The notes below the pieces were generated by a model. That model was not told where the DNA came from and searched no databases. It saw only the letters and a list, made by a program, of their open reading frames with translations. Position numbers and translations under genes: made by a program. A stretch of DNA of 64,000 nt from Burkholderiales bacterium (GTDB taxonomy: Bacteria; Pseudomonadota; Gammaproteobacteria; Burkholderiales; Casimicrobiaceae): contig JANXNI010000029.1 in the NCBI GenBank assembly GCA_025354165.1, positions 124,001 through 188,000 of the forward strand, written 5' to 3'. Shown in pieces: positions 38,106 through 46,805 of the stretch; position 1 is the first letter of the stretch; every line of letters begins with the position of its first letter.

Positions 38106-39284
38106 CTACAACCTGCCTTTTTGCGTCGCCCGATACGACAGCGCCAGCGCGCACAGCAAAACGACCGCGCCAATCAGCGGCAACCAGCGATAACCGACGC
38201 TGCTGATCACCGCCCCGCCGACCGAGGTGCCAATCGCCTGACCCAGATAAATCATGCTGGTATTGAGCGCAATGCTCGCGCCTGCGAGCTCGGGAGACGC
38301 GCCCACAAGCCGCGCCTGCTGTGAAGAATTGTTGGCAAACACGCCTGCGCCCCACGTTAACGCACCGACGACGAAACCAATCCATATCGATCCGGCGGCA
38401 GCGAGTGTCAGCATCCCTGCACACATCGAAATCATCGAAATCGTCACATTCGAGGTTGCGCCATGCTGCCCGATTCGCCGCGTCGCCCATACGTTGCCAA
38501 TGACACCGGCCAGCCCAAATAGCACCAGCGCCAGCGACAACGTGTTTGGCGACGGATCAAGGGTGTTTGCGACATACGGGGCGATGTAGGCAAACGTTGT
38601 AAATTGCCCGGAGCCGGACACCATCGTCACCAGCAATATCGCGATCAGTGCCGGATGCTTCGCGACCTGTATCCACGCGTCGCGCGACAGCGGCGCGCCG
38701 TGCAACCCTTTTGGCACGACGCGAAACACCCAGACGACGCCGATCAGACACAGCCCGGCGAACCAGCCGAAGGTGCCGCGCCAGCCCACATTCGCTCCGA
38801 GCCAGGCCGATATTGGGCTGCCTGCGACCGAGGCCACTGACCAGCCGAGAAACACCGCCGTGATCGCTGCCGAACGCCGCTCCGGCGCAATGACAATTCC
38901 GAGCGTGGCGGCGGCTTGCGGCGTGAAGATCGCAGCGCCTAGCAGGGTGATCGTTCGCAAAGCAATCAGCGTCGTAAGGTTCGGGGCAAAAGCGCACAAC
39001 GCGTGGCCAATAGCGTATAGCGCGAGCGATCCGGCGAGAACGGTTCGCCGGTCAATCTGCGAAGTCAACGTCGCCAGAATCGGCGAGCCGAAGCACATCG
39101 CAATCGCCGCGATGGTGATCGTGAGCGCGGTTTGCGGCACCGTTGCGCCGAGATCGTTCGACAGCACGATCAGCAAACCCGGCGCCATCATGACGCCGGT
39201 GCCGATCAGAAAATTACCGAAGGTGAAGGCGCGAACGTAGGCGCGTTCGCATCGCTGTGGATCAGGCAGACGGCTGTTTGACAA
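38106..39284 (-). CDS. MFS transporter (arabinose/drug-efflux type)
   Basis: This 392-residue protein has about 12 membrane helices, with the MFS motif A-like loop LATLTSQIDRRTVLAG between helices 2 and 3. Overall it resembles DHA1 efflux or sugar-efflux transporters. Its start overlaps the end of the upstream MFS gene by 23 nt, so they are co-translated. The substrate is unknown. Confidence 0.88.
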   Translation of the reverse strand: MSNSRLPDPQRCERAYVRAFTFGNFLIGTGVMMAPGLLIVLSNDLGATVPQTALTITIAAIAMCFGSPILATLTSQIDRRTVLAGSLALYAIGHALCAFAPNLTTLIALRTITLLGAAIFTPQAAATLGIVIAPERRSAAITAVFLGWSVASVAGSPISAWLGANVGWRGTFGWFAGLCLIGVVWVFRVVPKGLHGAPLSRDAWIQVAKHPALIAILLVTMVSGSGQFTTFAYIAPYVANTLDPSPNTLSLALVLFGLAGVIGNVWATRRIGQHGATSNVTISMISMCAGMLTLAAAGSIWIGFVVGALTWGAGVFANNSSQQARLVGASPELAGASIALNTSMIYLGQAIGTSVGGAVISSVGYRWLPLIGAVVLLCALALSYRATQKGRL

Positions 39285-40503
39285 AACGCCCCACCCCGAG
39301 TCCGATCAGCATTGCGAGCACCATCGCCGCGCCGGCGCCGATGAAGATGGATCGGGGCAGGTCGTGATCCATCAGCCAGCCAAAGATCGGCGCGGACACA
39401 GCGAGTCCGGCGTCGAGGCCCGAATACACCATGCCATAGACGCGGCCCGTCGCGCCGACCGGGGTTGCACGTTTGATCAGCAAATCTCGCGACGGCCCGG
39501 CCACACCGGTACCAAGTCCTGCCAGCATCACGAGAAGCAAGGTTGGAACGCCGCCCGCGACGCCTGACGCAGCGATGAACAGCAGCAATGCCGAGCCCGT
39601 TAGCGCGCCCGCGATGATGCGCTCGGGGTCGGCCCACTGTCGGCTGATCGCGAAACCGCCTGCCAATTGTCCGATTCCGCTGCACACGAGGTATCCGGTG
39701 AGCGCCGTGGCGGCGACCGTGAGCTTCAGGCCCGCGATGGCTTGCAGGGCCGGTGTTGAGAAATTCTGGATTGCCGAATTGCTAAACGTGAGGACGAAGA
39801 AAAACACAAAGCAGAGCCACACGACCGGCTGGCGCATGAAGGCGAGACTTGATTCCGGTGCCTTATTGCTCGAATCTGCTTTTCGGGCAGACGGCGAGGC
39901 GGCGAGAGATCGAGTGTCGATGGCGTCGCGAAAAATCACGGCTACGGCGAGCACGCAAAGCGCGAACCCCGCCGCCGCCCCAAGCGCCGTGCGCCAGCCA
40001 AATTGCTGCGCCATGAGCACCATCACCAGAGTTGCTGAGGCGTAGCCGAGTGTGCCGCTCAACCCATGCGCGCTGTAGGCGTGCCCAATGCGGCGGTGCG
40101 ACACGCGCTGGTTGATGATGCTGTAGTCAATCGGATGAAACGGCGAATTGGCGATGCCGGCCAGTGCGGCCGAGGCCACGAGCATCGGGTAACCGTTGGC
40201 CAATGCACCGACGACGGCTGCCGCTGCGAACAACGCCAGTCCGCCAAACATGACGGCACGGGCACCAAACCGGTCCACCAGAAATCCGGCCGCCGCCTGA
40301 CCCAGCGCGGAAACGAGGTAAAAAAGGCTGGCCACCGTTCCGAGCTGGGCGAATGACAGCGAAAACTCGGTTGCAAGCCACGGAAACAGCGGCGGCAGCA
40401 GGAGCTGGAAGAAATGGGAGGTGGCGTGGGCGAGGCCAACGACACTGATGGTCGTGGCGTCGGCCCGAAAAGAAGACTCGGGCGCGGAAACTAAACTACT
40501 CAT
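39262..40503 (-). CDS. MFS transporter
   Basis: This 413-residue, 12-helix protein has the motif A loop GFLVDRFGARAVMFGGLALF and a large central loop around residue 205-220. Pairing two MFS genes head to tail is unusual and suggests related substrates. The ATG lies only 17 nt from the divergent ATG of the ThDP enzyme gene, so the two likely share control and may be linked functionally. Confidence 0.88.
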   Translation of the reverse strand: MSSLVSAPESSFRADATTISVVGLAHATSHFFQLLLPPLFPWLATEFSLSFAQLGTVASLFYLVSALGQAAAGFLVDRFGARAVMFGGLALFAAAAVVGALANGYPMLVASAALAGIANSPFHPIDYSIINQRVSHRRIGHAYSAHGLSGTLGYASATLVMVLMAQQFGWRTALGAAAGFALCVLAVAVIFRDAIDTRSLAASPSARKADSSNKAPESSLAFMRQPVVWLCFVFFFVLTFSNSAIQNFSTPALQAIAGLKLTVAATALTGYLVCSGIGQLAGGFAISRQWADPERIIAGALTGSALLLFIAASGVAGGVPTLLLVMLAGLGTGVAGPSRDLLIKRATPVGATGRVYGMVYSGLDAGLAVSAPIFGWLMDHDLPRSIFIGAGAAMVLAMLIGLGVGRFVKQPSA

Positions 40504-40520
40504 TCGCTAAGCTTACACGT

Positions 40521-42260
40521 ATGAGCACAGTAAATACCCTTCCCCGTTCCGGTGGACATCTGGTCGCCGATGCATTAATCACCCACGGCGTCGACACGGC
40601 TTTTGGCGTTCCCGGCGAAAGCTATCTCGCTGTGCTCGACGGCCTGTACGAGCACCGCAATGACTTTCGTTTTGTGATTTGTCGGCAAGAGGGCGGTGCC
40701 GCCTTCATGGCCGAGGCTTACGCGAAATTGACCGGAAAACCGGGCGTTTGCCTGGTTACACGCGGCCCCGGCGCGACCAATGCCGCGATTGGCGTGCACA
40801 CGGCGTTTCAGGATTCATCGCCGATGATTTTGCTGGTTGGTCAGGTCGGCAATGATTTTGTTGAGCGCGAAGCGTTTCAGGAGCTGGATTATCGGCGAAT
40901 GTTTGGCCCGATGGCGAAATGGGTCGCGCAGATCGACGACGCGGCGCGCGTGCCGGAATACATGGCGCATGCGTTTCAGATCGCAACGAGCGGGCGTCCG
41001 GGGCCGGTCGTGCTGGCGCTGCCTGAGGACATGCTGAGCGCGAAGGCGGTAGTCGCGGAGGCACGGGCGTTTCGCTCGGTGCAGTCGCATCCGGGCGCGG
41101 CGGATCTGGCGCGCATGACCGAGCTGCTTGCCAATGCCGAGCGACCCTTTGTGATCGCGGGTGGCTATGGCTGGACGCGCGATGCCGCGAAGCAGTTGCG
41201 GCTGTTTGCCGAGGCGAACGATTTGCCGGTGGGCTGCGCATTTCGCTTTCAGGATTGCATGGACAACTCACATCCGAACTTCGCGGGTGATGTGGGCATC
41301 GGCATCAATCCGAAGCTCGCGGCGCGCGTCAAAAACGCAGACGTTGTGCTGTGTATTGGCGCACGTCTTGGCGAGATGACGACATCGGGCTACACGTTGT
41401 TTGATGTGCCGGTACCGAAGCAAAAACTCATTCATGTGCACGGCGACCCCGCAGAGCTGGGGCGCGTGTATCAGGGCGAGGTGATGATTGCCTCGGGCAA
41501 TGCGCAATTTGCCGCCGCGCTTTCGGGCGTCAAACTGGGCGACGCGCACGCCGCGCAGCGCAAGTCCGCGCTGACGGAGATTCGCGCTGATCTGGCCGGA
41601 TGGCGCAGCTTGCCGCCGCTTTACAAGAATCGCGCTGAGCCCGCGAAACTCAATCTGTGGGAGGTTGTGCAAACGCTGACACGGCTTGCGCCAGCAGATT
41701 CCATCGTCACTAACGGCGCTGGAAATTTCGCGACCTGGGCGCACCGTTTCTGGCCTTACGCGGGCATTGAGACGTGTGGCAAATCGCAGCTTGCACCGAC
41801 CAGTGGTGCGATGGGCTACGGCGTGCCTGCGGCGGTCATGTCGTCCATCGTCGCGCCCGAACGTACAACGATCAATTTCGCGGGCGACGGTGATTTCATG
41901 ATGACGTCGCAGGAGCTGGCGACCGCCGTGCAATATGGCGGCGCGCCGATCTGCATCGTGTTCAACAACGGCATGTACGGCACGATTCGCATGCATCAGG
42001 AGCGCGAGCATCCGTCGCGTGTGTACGGCACGCAGCTGGTTAATCCGGACTTTGCGAAATACGCGGAGAGCTTTGGTGGCAAGGGCTTTACGGTCACGAC
42101 GAACGCGGAATTTGATGCGGCCTTTGCGTCTGCGCTGGCGTTCACACGCACCGCGAAGAAGCCCGCCGTGATCGAGCTGAAAGTTGATCCGCAAGATTTG
42201 ACGCCGGGTGCGACGCTGGATGCAATTAGCGAGACGGCGCGTCAGGCCAGGGGACTTTAA
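40521..42260 (+). CDS. ThDP-dependent enzyme of the acetolactate synthase family
   Basis: This 579-residue protein has the catalytic Glu segment VICRQEGGAAFMAEAYAK and RGPGATNAAIGVHTAFQD. The ThDP/Mg motif is GDGDFMMTS followed by NN (VFNNGMYGT). It is closer to biosynthetic or decarboxylase-type homologues (glyoxylate carboligase, benzoylformate decarboxylase) than to a certain IlvB; no small subunit is nearby. The reaction is therefore open. It diverges from two MFS genes. Confidence 0.87.
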   Translation: MSTVNTLPRSGGHLVADALITHGVDTAFGVPGESYLAVLDGLYEHRNDFRFVICRQEGGAAFMAEAYAKLTGKPGVCLVTRGPGATNAAIGVHTAFQDSSPMILLVGQVGNDFVEREAFQELDYRRMFGPMAKWVAQIDDAARVPEYMAHAFQIATSGRPGPVVLALPEDMLSAKAVVAEARAFRSVQSHPGAADLARMTELLANAERPFVIAGGYGWTRDAAKQLRLFAEANDLPVGCAFRFQDCMDNSHPNFAGDVGIGINPKLAARVKNADVVLCIGARLGEMTTSGYTLFDVPVPKQKLIHVHGDPAELGRVYQGEVMIASGNAQFAAALSGVKLGDAHAAQRKSALTEIRADLAGWRSLPPLYKNRAEPAKLNLWEVVQTLTRLAPADSIVTNGAGNFATWAHRFWPYAGIETCGKSQLAPTSGAMGYGVPAAVMSSIVAPERTTINFAGDGDFMMTSQELATAVQYGGAPICIVFNNGMYGTIRMHQEREHPSRVYGTQLVNPDFAKYAESFGGKGFTVTTNAEFDAAFASALAFTRTAKKPAVIELKVDPQDLTPGATLDAISETARQARGL

Positions 42261-42411
42261 GGCGGACGGTTACGGCGAGCGAGCGTGTCTGGGCGCACCA
42301 ACGGCTTGCCATGACCACGCTCTCGTGGCTTTTTCTTGGGAGGGTCTTCAATGCCTCGCCTGCGTCGCGTGTAGGGCACCCGGCGATTAGTTCGCCGCGT
42401 CAGAGTTTATT

Positions 42412-42525
42412 GGCTTTTTCGTGAAATGACGGCTGCATGAGGGTTAGACGGCAATCTTCGATAGAGTCAATATTTTGACTTTTGGCGCTCTAGCCCCTGT
42501 GCAACGGTCGATACATGCGAAAGCT
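42412..42525. repeat. 114-bp intergenic palindrome, copy H
   Basis: The ends are GGCTTTTTCGTG and CATGCGAAAGCT, and the centre GAGTCAATA falls 57 nt in. Left GCTGCATGAGGGTTA mirrors right TAGCCCCTGTGC. It lies 9 nt beyond the stop of the YqaA gene in the convergent gap after the ThDP enzyme gene. Confidence 0.88.
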
Positions 42526-42534
42526 GATAAATCA

Positions 42535-43029
42535 TCAACTCAACGAAAACGCGCCGGGCCAGAACCAGAGCAGCACGCTGGTCATCACCAGATAACGCAA
42601 AAATTTCCCCAGCGCTCCATACAAAAAACACGGCCAGAACGGCAATTTGAGCCAGCCGGCGATGGTCGCAAGCGGGTCGCCAATCACCGGTAAAAACGCG
42701 AAGAAGCACGCCTTCGGACCGAGGCGCACAAGCCACGCCAGCGCCTTTGCCTGCACGCTCGAATGTTTGTAGCTCTCGTAAGCGCGTTTCACGCCGAACC
42801 CCATCCACCAGTTCACCGCGCCGCCCAGCGCGTTGCCCGCCGTCGCGACCAGAATGGTTTGCCAGTACAAGTCGGGGTTGAGTTTAATCAGCCCGAAGAC
42901 AGCGGGTTCTGACCCGAGCGGCACCAGAGTGGCCGACACCAGACTAACGATGAATACCGTGGACAGACCGTATTGCGGCAACGCCAACGCTTGAAGGACA
43001 CTCGCGAACCATGCTTCCATGACCTGCAT
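42535..43029 (-). CDS. YqaA-family membrane protein
   Basis: This 164-residue protein has about four hydrophobic segments. It carries the VTT/DedA-like SLVSATLVPLGSEPAVFGLI and TAGNALGGAVNWWMGFGVKR, then FFAFLPVIGDPLATIAGWLK, which mark the YqaA family. DedA-type proteins are linked to lipid transport and membrane homeostasis. It follows the thiamine genes by 28 nt, so it may share their transcript, but a thiamine link is not established. Confidence 0.87.
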   Translation of the reverse strand: MQVMEAWFASVLQALALPQYGLSTVFIVSLVSATLVPLGSEPAVFGLIKLNPDLYWQTILVATAGNALGGAVNWWMGFGVKRAYESYKHSSVQAKALAWLVRLGPKACFFAFLPVIGDPLATIAGWLKLPFWPCFLYGALGKFLRYLVMTSVLLWFWPGAFSLS

Positions 43030-43057
43030 TTTGCAGCATGGGCTGTGATGTCAAGCG

Positions 43058-43594
43058 CTAATCGCGCAATGCGGTGATTGCGCTGAGCGCAGCCATGAAA
43101 CGGACCTCTCCGTGACCGCCGATTTTTGCGGTTGGTACATTCAGCGCGGCGAGTTCGGAGGCGATCATGGCGGTGATCGGCTGCCGCACATGCGCGCCGT
43201 CGCGTTGCTCGTCGGCGACCCAAGCGATGTCGGGCTCAAGCACTAGTGTTAGCGCGTAACGCATTTGCAGCGAGCGAGCGCGCGGCAACAGCGATTGATC
43301 GCCGAAAACGAAATCGCTGTAGATGGCGGTTAGCAGTGGCGCGGTGTCGCAGAACACGTAAGGTGCGTTGCCATTTCGCGCGCTGATCAATGCCGCCGAT
43401 TCGTGAATCACCTGCGTTTCCAGGATTAATGATTGCTCGTCGCGCGTAGGTGTCCGCCGACGCGATTCGCAGAATTCACGCAGATATTCTGGCACCCACG
43501 GGCCATCGAAATGTGCGGCCAGCTTCTGCGCAAGCGTGGTCTTACCGGTGCTCTCGGCACCGATCAGGCAGATGAGTATGGGCTGCGTGCTCAC
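43058..43594 (-). CDS. NadR-like kinase, probable thiamine kinase
   Basis: This 178-residue P-loop protein has Walker A GAESTGKTTLAQKL, YLREFCESRRRTPTRDEQ and FCDTAPLLTAIYSDFVFG, the layout of the NadR kinase domain. The GTG start overlaps the pnuT stop by 4 nt. NadR kinases phosphorylate nicotinamide riboside, but the operon is led by a TPP riboswitch. The likely substrate here is therefore thiamine, trapping it after PnuT import. This substrate switch is inference. Confidence 0.82.
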   Translation of the reverse strand: MSTQPILICLIGAESTGKTTLAQKLAAHFDGPWVPEYLREFCESRRRTPTRDEQSLILETQVIHESAALISARNGNAPYVFCDTAPLLTAIYSDFVFGDQSLLPRARSLQMRYALTLVLEPDIAWVADEQRDGAHVRQPITAMIASELAALNVPTAKIGGHGEVRFMAALSAITALRD

Positions 43595-44193
43595 AACGTG
43601 TTGAGACGCTTCGTCCACCCGATCCAGCCCCAAAGGGCAAGCAGGAAAAAGATCACGTACAACACGACCGTCAGGTGCAAACCTTTGTAAGTAAACAACG
43701 CAATACTGGCCGCGTTAACGACCAGCCACAGCGGCCAGTTCTCAATGAATTTACGTCCCAGCAAAACCGTGCCTACGATGCTGCCTGCCGTGACAAAACC
43801 ATCGGCTAACGGCACGTCGGAATCAGTGATGGCGTGGAGCAACATCGCGCATACAACCCATAGCACGGCCCATGCACCTGCGGTCATCACCACGCCCTTG
43901 CCGTCGAGCCGCGCGATCTTCAGCGGTGAGTTTGAGTCCGCGCGATGTCCGCGCAACCACTGCCACCAGCCCCAAATCGCAGTGAGCGCGAAGAACGCAT
44001 TCACGCCCGCCTCGCCATACAGTTTGCTCACGTAAAACAGCCACACGTAGAGCGCGCTGGCCAGAATCGTCAGCGGCCAACCCCAGTGAATCTCGAACAC
44101 GTTGCAGGCGATGTTTGCGAGTGCGAGGACGAAGGCAATCACCTCAAGCCAGGTGACTGCGGTGCCGAGGAGCGTGAAGGCGGTTTCAAGCAT
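43591..44193 (-). CDS. pnuT: PnuT-type thiamine transporter (PnuC family)
   Basis: This 200-residue, roughly 7-helix protein has the PnuC signature ALTAIWGWWQWLRG and ends with a Lys/Arg tail. PnuC proteins facilitate entry of vitamins that are trapped by phosphorylation. In PnuT the vitamin is thiamine. The TPP riboswitch upstream of the operon and the overlapping kinase gene support this over nicotinamide riboside. Confidence 0.88.
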   Translation of the reverse strand: MLETAFTLLGTAVTWLEVIAFVLALANIACNVFEIHWGWPLTILASALYVWLFYVSKLYGEAGVNAFFALTAIWGWWQWLRGHRADSNSPLKIARLDGKGVVMTAGAWAVLWVVCAMLLHAITDSDVPLADGFVTAGSIVGTVLLGRKFIENWPLWLVVNAASIALFTYKGLHLTVVLYVIFFLLALWGWIGWTKRLNTL

Positions 44194-44205
44194 GCCGCTT
44201 AGGTC

Positions 44206-44293
44206 CTTGTAGGAGCGGCTTGCCGCGACCCGAACCGCTCAATCGCGACACTGACACAGTATTGACGCGGTCGCGGCAAGCCGCTCCTACAAG
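44206..44293. repeat. GGAGCGGCTT-type inverted repeat, copy 4 (perfect arms)
   Basis: Two perfect 25-bp arms begin CTTGTAGGAGCGGCTTGCCG and end at GGCAAGCCGCTCCTACAAG, with a 38-nt spacer. It separates pnuT from the TonB receptor gene and could modulate the transcript between them. Confidence 0.9.
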
Positions 44294-44313
44294 TGCAGGA
44301 GGTTCGCGTCATC

Positions 44314-46503
44314 TCAAAAATCCACCGTCACACTACCGCGCACGGTACGGGGCGTCGACGGAAACAGATAAATTCCGCCCCAATACTGCGTCGGTGCTTC
44401 GCGCCAGTAGATGCGGTTGGTGAGGTTCTCAACGTTCAACCGGAACAACGTCGATTTGCCCATTAGTTTCGTTTGATATCGCACACCGGCATCGAGCTGC
44501 CACGCATTGGGCAGGACGACGCTGCCATCCGCGGTCACGTTTTTTCCGCTTTCAAAAACAGCCAACGCGTTCAACGAAAAACCAGGCAGCGCGGCAATTT
44601 TGTAGTCAGCAAACAGCGACGTCTTCACGCGTGGCACGTTAGTGACGCGCTGGCCGACGAGCGTCGGGTCAACTGCCTTGATGAACTTGGCGTCGAGCAC
44701 CGTCATGCTGGCTTGCACCGACAGCGCTTCGTCCACGCGACCCGTCGCCGCCAGTTCAAGCCCACGATGACGCGCCTCTTTGCCGCCCGCGACGCGAATC
44801 GGTACGCCGCTTGCGGTTGCGACGTCATCCGCGTAAGGTTTTTCGATGCTGAATAATGCAGCGGTGAGGAGAAGGCGATTGCTCGCTTGCCACTTTGTGC
44901 CGATCTCGGTTTGCCTGCTCTTGAGCGCGGGCAACGCGGCGCCGTAATTGACAAAGCGCGATGCGCGATTGGGTACGACTTCCAGTTCCACGCCTTGACC
45001 CCAGGATGCATAAAGCATCGTGCTGGCGGACGGTGACCAGGCGAGGCCTGCCCACGGCGTGATGACTGTTTGATCATAGGCGACCGCTTCAGATGCATCG
45101 CTCCGCTCGCTCGCCCGATTGAGCCGCGACACCCGCACCCCAGAGAACGTTTGTATCGTCGCGGTGACATCGGTGCGCAGGCTCGCATAGCCTTCGATCG
45201 CGCGCTCCCGGCTATCGGTGTTGAGCGTCGTCAGCGATGGATCGGCCGGAAGTGCGACAGGCGCATAAATATTCGTGCTGCCCACGTAGTTGTAAGCCTG
45301 CGTCGGCGGCAAATCCGCGCGGATGCTGCGACCGGCAAAACCGAAACGCACGCTGTGCCGCATACCGAATGCGCCGAATTTTCCGTCAAGATACGCGTCC
45401 CAACTCGACACTTTGCGCTTCTCGCCTTCACTGCGATAGTCGTAAATATCGACGTCGCCGTTAGCACACAGGCCGGGATAAACGTAGTTTGCCGCGTTGC
45501 TGCATCCGTCCGGGAAGGCGAGACGATCATTCAGTTTGCTGTTCTGCACGTTGGCCGCGACGCGCGCCTGCCAGTCGGCGTTGAAGCGATGATTCAGCGC
45601 GACCTGCGCGGTGGTGGTTGTGGTCTGAAACGGCAGCGACCAGGACTGATTGTTGAGATTCAGTCGGGGGTTGATTCGTGTCGGCAAGGTGTCGCCGACG
45701 CCGTCGCCGTTGATGTCCAGCAGGCCGACGCCGGGAACGTCCGGTTGCGAGCGGCGGTGGTATTCAAAGTCAGCCGACAGCGACGTCTGCGAATTGAGCT
45801 GTGTGGCCATCGCAAGGCTCGCGAACTGCCGGTCGCCGTTGGTGTGATCGAACTGCGAGCGCAGGCGTTCGGCGGCGACGTTGAGCCGTACGCCGACGCT
45901 GCCAAAAGACGTATTCGCATCAACGTGCGCCTTAGCCGTGCCGTATTGGTCGCCGCTCACTGTCACTGTGGTGAAGGCTTCCTTGAGCGGAACTTTGGTG
46001 ACGTAATTCACCAAGCCGCCGGGCGCGGACACGCCCGATTGCAAGCCGGCAACGCCTTTCAGAATTTCGATGCGTTCCTTGTTTTCAAACGCAATCGGGG
46101 CGTAGTTCGTCATCGCTAAACCGTTGCGCCGGAAATTGCCGGTCTGGTCGAGCAAAAAGCCGCGAATCGACAGACTCTCGATGTAGCCGAGCGTGTTGTA
46201 AGAATCGGCAAGCGACGAATCGAGCTTCAGCGCCTGTGACAGCGTTTGCGCACCCGTGCTGGCGAGCAAATCAGAGCCAATCACGGTGATGCTTTGTGGT
46301 GTTTTGGCGAGCGGGGCGTTAAAACCACCCACCTCGGCAGTGTCGGCGTCGAGCACGGGCGCGGACTTGCCAGTGACCGTGATCGGTTCGATCTTTTGTG
46401 GCGCGGGTTGAGGTGCGGCGGTCTGCGCGAACGCAGCACACGAGAAGCCAAAAACTAACGCTGAAGCCAGCGGTTTTTGTACGGTTTTCAGACAAGAAGC
46501 CAT
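44314..46503 (-). CDS. TonB-dependent outer-membrane receptor, thiamine-regulated
   Basis: This 729-residue receptor has a signal peptide ending SCAAFAQ, a plug domain with KTPQSITVIGSDLLASTGAQ and GLQSGVSAPGGLVNYVTKVP, a beta-barrel, and an aromatic C-terminal residue (TVDF). A longer upstream start was rejected; the ATG at 46503 has AAGGAAA upstream. The TPP riboswitch in its leader marks it as an outer-membrane importer for thiamine or a precursor. Confidence 0.93.
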   Translation of the reverse strand: MASCLKTVQKPLASALVFGFSCAAFAQTAAPQPAPQKIEPITVTGKSAPVLDADTAEVGGFNAPLAKTPQSITVIGSDLLASTGAQTLSQALKLDSSLADSYNTLGYIESLSIRGFLLDQTGNFRRNGLAMTNYAPIAFENKERIEILKGVAGLQSGVSAPGGLVNYVTKVPLKEAFTTVTVSGDQYGTAKAHVDANTSFGSVGVRLNVAAERLRSQFDHTNGDRQFASLAMATQLNSQTSLSADFEYHRRSQPDVPGVGLLDINGDGVGDTLPTRINPRLNLNNQSWSLPFQTTTTTAQVALNHRFNADWQARVAANVQNSKLNDRLAFPDGCSNAANYVYPGLCANGDVDIYDYRSEGEKRKVSSWDAYLDGKFGAFGMRHSVRFGFAGRSIRADLPPTQAYNYVGSTNIYAPVALPADPSLTTLNTDSRERAIEGYASLRTDVTATIQTFSGVRVSRLNRASERSDASEAVAYDQTVITPWAGLAWSPSASTMLYASWGQGVELEVVPNRASRFVNYGAALPALKSRQTEIGTKWQASNRLLLTAALFSIEKPYADDVATASGVPIRVAGGKEARHRGLELAATGRVDEALSVQASMTVLDAKFIKAVDPTLVGQRVTNVPRVKTSLFADYKIAALPGFSLNALAVFESGKNVTADGSVVLPNAWQLDAGVRYQTKLMGKSTLFRLNVENLTNRIYWREAPTQYWGGIYLFPSTPRTVRGSVTVDF

Positions 46504-46569
46504 CGAATTTCCTTTATCGACGGCAGGGCAGAAGTACACGAACTAACCCGGAGAAACCGGATGAAATCG

Positions 46570-46664
46570 GCGACGCTTCCCTGCGCAAGAATTACCTTGA
46601 TCAAGTTCCAGGGTGTCATCTCAGCCGCCTTCCGCACAAATTCTGCGGAAGCCAGCACCCCTAG
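46570..46664 (-). promoter_or_regulatory. TPP riboswitch (THI element)
   Basis: Read on the minus strand, the sequence has GGGGTGC, a variable hairpin CTTCCGC/GCGGAAG, the invariant GGCTGAGATGACACCCTGGA, then GAACTTGATCAAGGTAATTC and CAGGGAAG closing the P1 stem. All conserved TPP-binding cores (CTGAGA, ACCCT, GAAC-TTGATC, GGGAA) are in order. It precedes the TonB receptor by about 65 nt. Confidence 0.95.
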
Positions 46665-46805
46665 CGTTTATGGGCATGCAATCTGCATGTCCACAATGAA
46701 TTGTAGACGCGAGCGAAGGCGACAACTCTTTTACACTCGCGCCTGACGAAAATTGTGATGCGGCGCTGGCTGCCGCAAGCTCCCAAAATCGACGAGGATT
46801 GACTG

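Noticed and set aside
43591-44193. PnuC as nicotinamide riboside transporter
   Set aside because: The TPP riboswitch in the operon leader points to thiamine instead.
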